NCBI GenBank assembly: GCA_947178685.1
Contig: CAMWZE010000138.1
Coordinates: 1 to 5,314 of the forward strand
Source of the DNA: an uncultured Porphyromonadaceae bacterium
GTDB taxonomy: Bacteria; Bacteroidota; Bacteroidia; Bacteroidales; Muribaculaceae
Direction of reading: 5' to 3'
Length of the DNA stretch: 5,314 nt
Part shown: in pieces, positions 1 through 5,314 of the stretch
Numbering within the stretch: the first letter of the stretch is position 1
Layout: every line of letters begins with the position of its first letter
Position numbers and translations under genes: made by a program
The notes under the pieces: generated by a model
Told to the model about the DNA's origin: nothing
Seen by the model: the letters and a program-made list of their open reading frames with translations, nothing else
The model's database searches: none

Positions 1-2943
1 CTGATTGATCGAGTAGGCCAGACGCAACTCCTTCAGGCGGACATAAGATCCATCTTTTACAAAGAAATTACTTGAGCGGAAGTTGCGAGGTGCGTCGTTA
101 GGGTCGAGATCAGGAATTTCGGCAGATGTATTGAGAGGGAAGAAAGCTCTGTTTTCCGCTACCTGCCCCGACCAGTGTTTGCCGCGTATATCTGCATACA
201 CGTTTCCTACAGCAGCATTGTAAAGATAATAATCCATCACGTTATATATCTTGTTTCCGGTCTGTCCCTGGAAGAACATTGAAAGTTCAAGCCCTCCGGC
301 TTTGAAATCATATTTGAAATTCAATGGCACACCAAATACAAAATCGGGGAGGGGAGATCCGAGATAAGTGCGGTCTTCAGCCGTGATTCTACCATCGCCG
401 TTGAGATCCTTGAATCTGAAATCACCCACACGCGTAGTCTGTTCGGAATCCATTTTGCCGGGTTCATATTGAGCGGACGCGCGCACCTCATCGTAAGACT
501 GGAAAATACCGTCGGTAACATATCCGTAGAAGCTGCCTATAGGGCGTCCCACCGCAGTCTTGGTGACATAATCAACAATACTTCCTTCAGAAAGATATGC
601 ACCATAGATTGGCTCATTGCCGGTGCCAAGAGATGTGACTTCATTCTTAATCCAGGAAAGATTGAATCCTACATTGAATGAGAATCTACCCAGGGTCTGT
701 CTGTACGTAAGATTTGTTTCTACACCATAATTTCGCACTGCACCGGCATTTGTCATCGGATCGATGTCAAGGCCTGCAGAAAGCACGGTGGGGACAGCAA
801 GAAGCATATCGGTGGTTTTCTTGTCGAAATACTCTGCACCGAACACCAATCGGTTGTCGAGAAACGCGAGGTCAAGTCCAACGTTATAGGTCTCGGTTTT
901 CTCCCATTTGATATTGTCGTTGCCGATCGTAACAGATGTGAAACCGGGTTGAAGCACGTGAGTGCCTTGTCCGTAGGGATAGTTATATTGACTTAGGAGA
1001 TAAGTATAGCGAGAGAGCTCATCGATACGATTGTTGCCGAGTTTACCCCAACCCACTCTGAGTTTTCCAAGAGAAAGCCAGGTCTGATCACGAAGGAAGC
1101 TTTCGGAAGAGAATTTCCAACCTAAGGAAACGGAAGGGAATGTGCCCCAGCGATTCTCTTTAGAGAACATGGATGAACCATCGATACGCATATTTGCCTG
1201 CAATAGGTAGCGGTCATTGAAGCTGTAGTTGACACGCCCGATAAAACCGACAGCAGTCCATTTACGGTCAAGTCCGTTAGTCTTGTCACCGGTGAAACCA
1301 CTGGAAAGGAACCATTGATTAGGATCGTTGGAGGGAGTGCCTCTTTTGGTTGACTCCTGCCAGGAATTTTTGTATCCTTCGGCTGTCTGGCCTGCAAGCG
1401 CTGTCACTGAATGCATATCGTTATGCCAGTTGAAAGTAAGGAGATTATTAATCTCCCACTTGGTAATGGTGTTGCGATAATTGTAAATAGTTGACAGGTC
1501 AGTCATCAGAAAATCCTCCTCAAGAGCATTGACCTCGGAGAACTGGCTGTTGTGTTGAGGAGCTACGTAATAGGAAGCCTTAAACTGATAGTTGAAGAAT
1601 TTAAGAAAATCAGCCGAGAGGGTGGCATTTAAGTCAAAACGGTCACGCTTGGTTGATCTATGATAACGGGCAAGTTGAGCCAGAGGATGATCTTCAGTCC
1701 AATACCCCTTGGTGTTGTATGTCATCACCATCGGATTCTGATAGAGAGAGCGTTTGAGTACAGATGAAGAACCTTCCGGGATAAGATCACGATTTTCATT
1801 AGAATAAGAAAGATTAGCCATCAACGTAAGCCATTTCACAATTTTCTGGTTTATGTTGACACGAGCGTTGAAGCGATTGTAGTCGGAAGATTTTACAATA
1901 CCTTTCTCGTTGAAATATCCGGCACTGACAAGGAATTTAGTATTTTCATTGCCCCCGCTCACTGCAAGGTTATATTGTTGTTTTATTCCGGTGCGAGTGA
2001 TGACATCCCACCAATTGGCAGGAGAGTTTCTCACTATGGTGTCTACAAGAAAATGCTTATGGTCGTCATAAATATATGAACCATCGGGTTGCTTGGTTTG
2101 ATACAGACGGCCATCGGCTGAATAAAGTGATGTGCCGTTTATATAATCCTGCATAAGGGCATAATCTTCAGTGCCCATCACATTTATTTTCTTCCAAGGA
2201 TTGGAGAAGCCGACGTAGCTGTCGAATGTCACCGACACTTTCCCCGCCTCACCCTGTTTTGTCGTGATTACCACCACACCATTAGCCGCACGTGCACCGT
2301 AAACCGCCGAAGATGCCGCATCCTTAAATATTTCGATATTTGCGATATCATTATTGCTGAGGTGTGTGATATCATCTACGATAAAGCCGTCAACCACATA
2401 AAGAGGGTCGGCATCATTGACTGTTCCTGTGCCACGAATTTTGATAGTGGTAGCGCCACCGGGAGCTCCACTGTTCTGAATGATATTGACGCCGGAAGCC
2501 TTTCCCTGGAGAGCCTGTAAAACTGAAGAAGTTGGCACCTCGCTTACCTCTTTGCCACTGACAGAAGATATGGAGCCTGTGACATCGCTCTTGCGTTGTA
2601 CACCGTAACCAACAACTATCAGCTCGTCAAGAGTCTGATTGCTTGTAGACATCTCGATGTTTATTTCTTTACGGCCATTGATTTTCTGCTCAATGGTCGC
2701 GTAGCCAAGACAAGAGAAAACGAGAGTGGCGTTCGCCGGAGCCTTAATGGAATATTTTCCTTCAATGTCGGTGAAAGTACCGGTTTTTGTACCTTTAATC
2801 ATAACGGAGGCCGCTATCACCGGCTCCCCTTCGTTGGGATCGCTTACAGTTCCGCTCACAGTGATCATATCCTGCGCCGCGACGTTCAGTGTGAAAAAGG
2901 ATAATAGCAATAAAGCTAAGATCCGGGATATTTGTTTATACAT
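1..2943 (-). CDS. SusC/RagA-family TonB-dependent outer-membrane receptor (3' end cut by window edge)
   Basis: Outer-membrane beta-barrel that, with a SusD-like lipoprotein, imports oligosaccharides into the periplasm using TonB energy. My translation of the minus strand from ATG at 2943 stays open for 981 codons to the left edge. Residues 1-24 form a signal peptide (basic start, ILALLLLSFF core, ending VAAQ). Residues 27-98 are a carboxypeptidase-regulatory-like domain (VSGTVSD...GTFTDIEGKYSI). LDELIVVGYGVQRKSDVTGS (105-124) is the SusC signature that leads into the plug. YVVDGF (182-187) and IEIFKDAASSAVYGARAANG (203-222) are diagnostic of SusC/RagA plugs. The rest is barrel, with aromatic-rich strands, ending near FFVKDGSYVRLKELRLAYS. 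Family members usually run a little past 1000 residues, so I infer that several tens of residues are missing. No extra N-terminal STN signalling domain is present, so direct anti-sigma control is not indicated. Substrate cannot be told from sequence. susD would be expected next, beyond the left edge. Confidence 0.96.
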   Translation of the reverse strand, partial: MYKQISRILALLLLSFFTLNVAAQDMITVSGTVSDPNEGEPVIAASVMIKGTKTGTFTDIEGKYSIKAPANATLVFSCLGYATIEQKINGRKEINIEMSTSNQTLDELIVVGYGVQRKSDVTGSISSVSGKEVSEVPTSSVLQALQGKASGVNIIQNSGAPGGATTIKIRGTGTVNDADPLYVVDGFIVDDITHLSNNDIANIEIFKDAASSAVYGARAANGVVVITTKQGEAGKVSVTFDSYVGFSNPWKKINVMGTEDYALMQDYINGTSLYSADGRLYQTKQPDGSYIYDDHKHFLVDTIVRNSPANWWDVITRTGIKQQYNLAVSGGNENTKFLVSAGYFNEKGIVKSSDYNRFNARVNINQKIVKWLTLMANLSYSNENRDLIPEGSSSVLKRSLYQNPMVMTYNTKGYWTEDHPLAQLARYHRSTKRDRFDLNATLSADFLKFFNYQFKASYYVAPQHNSQFSEVNALEEDFLMTDLSTIYNYRNTITKWEINNLLTFNWHNDMHSVTALAGQTAEGYKNSWQESTKRGTPSNDPNQWFLSSGFTGDKTNGLDRKWTAVGFIGRVNYSFNDRYLLQANMRIDGSSMFSKENRWGTFPSVSLGWKFSSESFLRDQTWLSLGKLRVGWGKLGNNRIDELSRYTYLLSQYNYPYGQGTHVLQPGFTSVTIGNDNIKWEKTETYNVGLDLAFLDNRLVFGAEYFDKKTTDMLLAVPTVLSAGLDIDPMTNAGAVRNYGVETNLTYRQTLGRFSFNVGFNLSWIKNEVTSLGTGNEPIYGAYLSEGSIVDYVTKTAVGRPIGSFYGYVTDGIFQSYDEVRASAQYEPGKMDSEQTTRVGDFRFKDLNGDGRITAEDRTYLGSPLPDFVFGVPLNFKYDFKAGGLELSMFFQGQTGNKIYNVMDYYLYNAAVGNVYADIRGKHWSGQVAENRAFFPLNTSAEIPDLDPNDAPRNFRSSNFFVKDGSYVRLKELRLAYSINQ

Positions 2944-2995
2944 GGTTCATGTGTAGGGTTATTCGTTGTCTGCGAAATACGTGCAGGAGATTATT
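2944..2995 (-). other. Short leader between terminator hairpin and susC start
   Basis: Only 52 bases separate the T-rich run of the hairpin from the susC ATG. I see no Shine-Dalgarno-like purine run close to the start, which is normal for Bacteroidetes. I also see no good match to the Bacteroidetes promoter consensus (TTTG or TTG near -33, TAnnTTTG near -7); the nearest, TATTTCGC, matches only half of the fixed positions. The start at 2943 is chosen because the signal peptide begins directly there. How susC is transcribed is therefore unresolved: by read-through, or from a promoter I cannot recognise. Confidence 0.4.
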
Positions 2996-3031
2996 AAGGA
3001 AAACACCGGAGGCGGCGAGATCCGCCTCCGG
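2996..3031 (-). terminator. Probable rho-independent terminator after the ELWxxDGT gene
   Basis: Positions 3006-3015 (CCGGAGGCGG) and 3022-3031 (CCGCCTCCGG) are perfect inverted repeats, giving a 10-bp GC-rich stem with a 6-base loop. Read on the minus strand the stem is followed by TGTTTTCCTT (3005-2996), a T-rich but interrupted run. On the plus strand the stem is followed by GTTATAAATAAG, which is not T-rich, so the minus direction is favoured. It starts 21 bases after the stop codon of the 581-residue protein and lies upstream of susC, so it should end or reduce transcription coming from the GH2 and ELWxxDGT genes. Confidence 0.8.
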
Positions 3032-3038
3032 GTTATAA

Positions 3039-3055
3039 ATAAGAAATATTCTTAT
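3039..3055 (-). repeat. AT-rich inverted repeat overlapping the stop codon
   Basis: ATAAGAA (3039-3045) and TTCTTAT (3049-3055) are perfect 7-bp inverted repeats around a 3-base loop, and they span the TAA stop at 3052-3054. It could form a weak hairpin just before the GC-rich terminator hairpin. The stem is AT-rich and such short repeats arise often by chance, so no function is claimed. Confidence 0.35.
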
Positions 3056-4797
3056 CTTACTATGACTTTGGTTGCGTTAGAACCTTGACGACGGATATAT
3101 AGACCGGGCTCTGTTCCGCTTACCTTTACACCCTGAAGATTGAAAAACTCTACGGGAGCATTGTTGTTGTCGATTATGTCAGCGACACCGCTATTGTTAT
3201 CGTCGGCGATTTCTGCACGAGTGCGATATTCCGGTTCCATCACATCAGGATTTTTGGATGGGTCGTATCCCGCCTGACGATAGTGGTAACAATATAGCTG
3301 ATTAGTAACAGCCGAGGTGTAGAGGAGATCGCCCGCAAGATTACGGAGTCCGTACACCTTGTCGCCGTTAGCATCGATATTGGAAATGATAGTAGGCACA
3401 CCATCCCATGCATCGAGACGATGGAGCTTAGTATTGGTGGCTGTGGTGCCGTCGAGATCACCCTCATTCCACCAGTAGAGAGACCCGCCTACAACCAGAG
3501 GTTCTTTCACCCAGTTGCAACCGACGCCCGGAGCGTAGTCATATTGCATCCATACTTTCTCTCCGTCGAAGCAGTGGAGCTCTCCACCTCTGTGGCTTTC
3601 AACAGCGGCATCAAAACCGGTGGCTGCACAGAACATGTAGAGACCGTCGAATACCACACCGCTGTCAGGGAAAGACTCGCTGGAGTTGGTGGGTTCATAG
3701 GTGAATATGTCGATGCATCCGTAGTTGTCCTTTTCACAAGTTGTGAATCCGAGCTCGCTGCCATATGTGGGGCTGCCGGTGCGGAATACGATCATGCCAT
3801 TGTAAGGCTCACCTACCATTGTAACACCGCCGCCTATGCCGAGGCCGTTGTCACCTACTGCTGTGTTTGTATTGAAAATCTCATATGTACCCTCTTCTGT
3901 TCCGTCGGAAGCCCAAGGCTCATTACCGGAATCGATCGACCATGCCTTGAAGAAGAGTTTTTCGTTATAGAAGTTGATGAGGTGGGCCGGAGCTGAAGAG
4001 AGTGTGGATCCCTCCTTATTCACGTTGGGCTCAATATTTATATCCTTCACGATATGAGTGCCGGCTTCGGTTCCGTCGGTCACCCATATCTCCACGCCAC
4101 TTGTCTTTCCGTTCTTGTCAGCCTCCTCAGCCTTGAAGAATACCTTGCGACCAACTCTCTGCACGGCGCCCCAGCGGTTGTCGGCCTCTTCCACACCCGG
4201 AAATGCGCAATCCACTTTGGCTACAAGAGAGGTGCCTTCCTCAGTGCCGTCGGAAATCCAGAGCCATTTCTGAGGATTCTCATATTCAAGCTCGCTGTCG
4301 AAGTCGGTAGCGAAGAATATGAATCTATTCTCATCCATCTGGCAGAACCCGATGGGGTTCGAGCTGTCCATCTCATGAATATCTTTCACCATACGTGTGC
4401 CGGCTTCGGTGCCGTCAGAAATCCAGAGCTCATATCCGTTCTCACCGTCATTGGCAGAGAACACCACCTTATCGTTGAAGCGTGTGAGATACTGGATGTC
4501 GGAAGTGCCGACACCGGGAAGTATATCCTTAACCATACGGGTGCCTTCCGGAGTACCATCGGTGATCCACAATTCCTCGCCATGGTCGGCATCAGTTGCA
4601 GAGAAGAAAGCCTTGTATCCGGTTTCAGGAGAGCCGGCTACACAGAGATTTTTCTGTCCATAGAATTGTTTGTTTTGAGTTATATTGGCTTTTACACCGG
4701 CGGGAAGGAGAGCTGTAGTGCCCTCCGGGAGAGTCTGGGCGACAGCTCCCAGGCAGCATATAGCTGCGGATGAAAGAAGTAATGCTTGCTTTCTCAT
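3052..4797 (-). CDS. Secreted ELWxxDGT-repeat (putative beta-propeller) protein with T9SS-like C-terminal tail
   Basis: Complete 581-residue protein; molecular function unknown. Residues 1-20 are a signal peptide (MRKQ, hydrophobic core, ending GAVA before Q21); the cysteines at 14-15 do not make a convincing lipobox. Five clear ELWxxDGT units start at residues 75, 123, 178, 236 and 293, typically followed by xxGTxxVKDI and preceded by a strand such as VVFSAND or KLFFKA. Decayed units follow near 348, 406, 457 and 500, so eight or nine units of about 50-60 residues fill the mature protein; this is the pattern of a beta-propeller (inference). Residues 524-547 are an acidic, Asn-rich linker. 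The last 34 residues (FFNLQGVKV, GLYIRRQ, TKVIVR) resemble a T9SS sorting domain, suggesting export to the cell surface. No catalytic motif is seen. The start is fixed by the signal peptide, 27 bases after the GH2 stop, so the two genes are probably one transcript. Confidence 0.93.
   Translation of the reverse strand: MRKQALLLSSAAICCLGAVAQTLPEGTTALLPAGVKANITQNKQFYGQKNLCVAGSPETGYKAFFSATDADHGEELWITDGTPEGTRMVKDILPGVGTSDIQYLTRFNDKVVFSANDGENGYELWISDGTEAGTRMVKDIHEMDSSNPIGFCQMDENRFIFFATDFDSELEYENPQKWLWISDGTEEGTSLVAKVDCAFPGVEEADNRWGAVQRVGRKVFFKAEEADKNGKTSGVEIWVTDGTEAGTHIVKDINIEPNVNKEGSTLSSAPAHLINFYNEKLFFKAWSIDSGNEPWASDGTEEGTYEIFNTNTAVGDNGLGIGGGVTMVGEPYNGMIVFRTGSPTYGSELGFTTCEKDNYGCIDIFTYEPTNSSESFPDSGVVFDGLYMFCAATGFDAAVESHRGGELHCFDGEKVWMQYDYAPGVGCNWVKEPLVVGGSLYWWNEGDLDGTTATNTKLHRLDAWDGVPTIISNIDANGDKVYGLRNLAGDLLYTSAVTNQLYCYHYRQAGYDPSKNPDVMEPEYRTRAEIADDNNSGVADIIDNNNAPVEFFNLQGVKVSGTEPGLYIRRQGSNATKVIVR
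3055..3156 (-). other. C-terminal tail resembling a type IX secretion sorting signal
   Basis: Residues 548-581 of the ELWxxDGT protein read FFNLQGVKV, then GLYIRRQ, then TKVIVR at the very end. This spacing of a Gly-Leu/Ile-Tyr strand and a terminal Lys-Val-Ile-Val strand matches the last two motifs of T9SS type A C-terminal domains and is very common at the ends of secreted Bacteroidales proteins. It is shorter than classical domains and lacks an upstream YPNP motif, so export by T9SS is likely but not certain. Confidence 0.65.
3277..3792 (-). repeat. Decayed ELWxxDGT units (residues 336-507)
   Basis: Four units keep the two-strand layout but lose the signature. IVFRTGS is followed by ELGFTTCE (348-355). 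YMFCAAT is followed by ELHCFDGE (406-413). LYWWNEG is followed by KLHRLDAWDG (457-466). LLYTSAV is followed by QLYCYHYR (500-507). The spacing of about 42-58 residues continues that of the clear repeats, which is the main reason to count them. The last unit is the weakest. Confidence 0.6.
3898..4575 (-). repeat. Five clear ELWxxDGT repeats (residues 75-300)
   Basis: Signature octets are ELWITDGT (4575-4552), ELWISDGT (4431-4408), WLWISDGT (4266-4243), EIWVTDGT (4092-4069) and EPWASDGT (3921-3898), spaced 48, 55, 58 and 57 residues apart. Each is followed by a Glu/Pro-x-Gly-Thr turn, such as EAGTRMVKDI. Similarity is also visible in the DNA: versions of GTGCCGGCTTCGGTGCCGTC recur on the plus strand, for example near 4060 and 4397. 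The repeats belong to a known family found in secreted bacterial proteins whose role is unclear. Confidence 0.93.
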
Positions 4798-4824
4798 GGT
4801 CAGTTTGGTTTAGTTAGTTAATAA

Positions 4825-5314
4825 TTATTTTGCGTTATCGGCTTTCAGTTGAGCATTTTTGGAGAGCATCTCCTCCACTTCGGCTTTAGCCTGTTCACGT
4901 GGTTTCGAGAATATCCGTTTGATGCGGTCCATATCGAATTTTTGACTGCGGTCGTAGGTATATATGCCATTTTTTTCAAGCTCCACGTCTACAATCTGAG
5001 TGAAGCAGAAGCCGGCTATATGGTCAAGGCTCAGGATTACATTTACCTGATCCTCAAGTCGGCGATAGTATTCCTCTATGGTTCTCGGAGCATTTCCATA
5101 ACCCCAGAAAGCCTCCTCCGAAGCCACTTCCGGTGCGTCCATCTTTTTGTTCCATTGTATGCCTCCAAATTCGTCAATCATGTAGCATTCGCCTTTGTAG
5201 TCAGCGCTTTCCAAAGGATGCTGGATATAAGGTTTACCATTTTCATCAAGCGCCAATTGCTGATATAGAGCAACGGGATCCTGAACATATGTATTTTCTG
5301 CATATATATCGGTA
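4825..5314 (-). CDS. Glycoside hydrolase family 2 enzyme, C-terminal part (5' end cut by window edge)
   Basis: Hydrolase of terminal beta-linked sugars; members include beta-galactosidases, beta-glucuronidases and beta-mannosidases, and the substrate cannot be told from this fragment. The minus-strand frame is open from the right edge to TAA at 4825-4827, giving 162 complete codons. The segment ECYMIDEFGG carries the end of the catalytic TIM barrel, and the Glu of DEFGG (codon 5172-5170) fits the family's catalytic nucleophile. Downstream, AGFCFTQIVDVELEKNGIY followed by TYDRSQKFD is a typical late-barrel GH2 signature (often GFCYTQLTDVEQE in relatives). After the barrel the protein ends in a charged, probably helical tail (residues REQAKAEVEEML and on). 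The acid/base residue and the N-terminal sugar-binding and immunoglobulin-like domains lie outside the window, so signal peptide and location are unknown. No ATG is needed within the window: sequence similarity continues to the edge. It lies 27 bases upstream of the ELWxxDGT gene. Confidence 0.9.
   Translation of the reverse strand, partial: TDIYAENTYVQDPVALYQQLALDENGKPYIQHPLESADYKGECYMIDEFGGIQWNKKMDAPEVASEEAFWGYGNAPRTIEEYYRRLEDQVNVILSLDHIAGFCFTQIVDVELEKNGIYTYDRSQKFDMDRIKRIFSKPREQAKAEVEEMLSKNAQLKADNAK

Noticed and set aside
2936..2950. Four-codon minus-strand reading frame (MNHV, stop) overlapping the susC start
   Set aside because: Could be imagined as a leader peptide, but it is too short to distinguish from chance and has no regulatory residues or conserved context.
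2596..2956. Two overlapping plus-strand open frames over the susC start
   Set aside because: Opposite the signal peptide and regulatory-like domain of the SusC receptor; no independent support.
2963..2993. Possible susC promoter (TGTTTT near -33 and TATTTCGC near -7)
   Set aside because: The spacing is about right but the -7 element matches only three of six fixed positions of TAnnTTTG, and the upstream box overlaps the terminator T-run; too weak to call.
3421..3996. Plus-strand open frame of 191 codons
   Set aside because: Lies wholly opposite the ELWxxDGT gene and shows no recognisable domain; best explained by codon bias of the real gene.
4054..4773. Long plus-strand open frame (239 codons) opposite the ELWxxDGT gene, itself showing repeats such as CAGFGSVGHP and CAGFGAVRNP
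   Set aside because: Its repeats are the antisense reading of the DGTEAGT units on the other strand. It has no family resemblance, and the minus-strand gene has a signal peptide, repeats and sorting tail, so this is a shadow.
4738..4797. Lipoprotein signal for the ELWxxDGT protein because of cysteines at residues 14-15
   Set aside because: The cysteines lie within the hydrophobic core (AAICCLGAVAQ) without a proper lipobox, and a signal peptidase I site (AVA before Q) follows.
4798..4824. Promoter or terminator in the gap between GH2 and the ELWxxDGT gene
   Set aside because: The gap is 27 bases, AT-rich, with no hairpin and no promoter match. It looks like a simple intra-operon spacer.
4849..5268. 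Plus-strand open frame of 139 codons with hydrophobic stretches
   Set aside because: It lies opposite the GH2 coding sequence, whose catalytic and barrel motifs are clear. Hydrophobic runs are expected when charged codons are read in antisense.

Overview
The window looks like a piece of a Bacteroidales genome, most likely a gut or gut-like member such as Muribaculaceae or a Prevotella relative. Three things point there: a SusC/RagA-type TonB-dependent receptor, a glycoside hydrolase family 2 (GH2) enzyme next to it, and a protein ending in the 'FFNLQGVKV...GLYIRR...KVIV' tail common in that order. The family-level placement is inference. All three genes lie on the minus strand, so the biological order runs from right to left.

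Layout in transcription order: (1) 5314-4825, the C-terminal 162 residues of a GH2 enzyme whose start lies beyond the right edge. (2) A 27-base gap. (3) 4797-3052, a complete 581-residue secreted ELWxxDGT-repeat protein, probably a beta-propeller, with a signal peptide and a C-terminal tail resembling a type IX secretion (T9SS) sorting signal. (4) 3051-2944, a 108-base intergenic stretch holding a perfect 10-bp GC-rich hairpin followed by a T-rich run, which I read as a terminator. (5) 2943-1, a SusC-like receptor, open for 981 codons and cut by the left edge shortly before its expected end.

The set reads as part of a polysaccharide utilization locus. The GH2 enzyme would cleave a glycoside, and the SusC receptor (with a SusD lipoprotein expected just beyond the left edge) would import oligosaccharides through the outer membrane using TonB energy. 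The ELWxxDGT protein could act at the surface in an unknown way. GH2 and the ELWxxDGT gene are probably co-transcribed. The terminator suggests that susC is expressed separately or only by partial read-through.

I found no RNA genes, mobile elements, CRISPR arrays or broken genes. The long plus-strand open frames opposite the ELWxxDGT gene are shadows of its repeats. The most noteworthy item is the ELWxxDGT protein: five clear repeats followed by progressively decayed ones, in a glycan-locus setting. It is a recognised repeat family of unknown function rather than a clearly new system.
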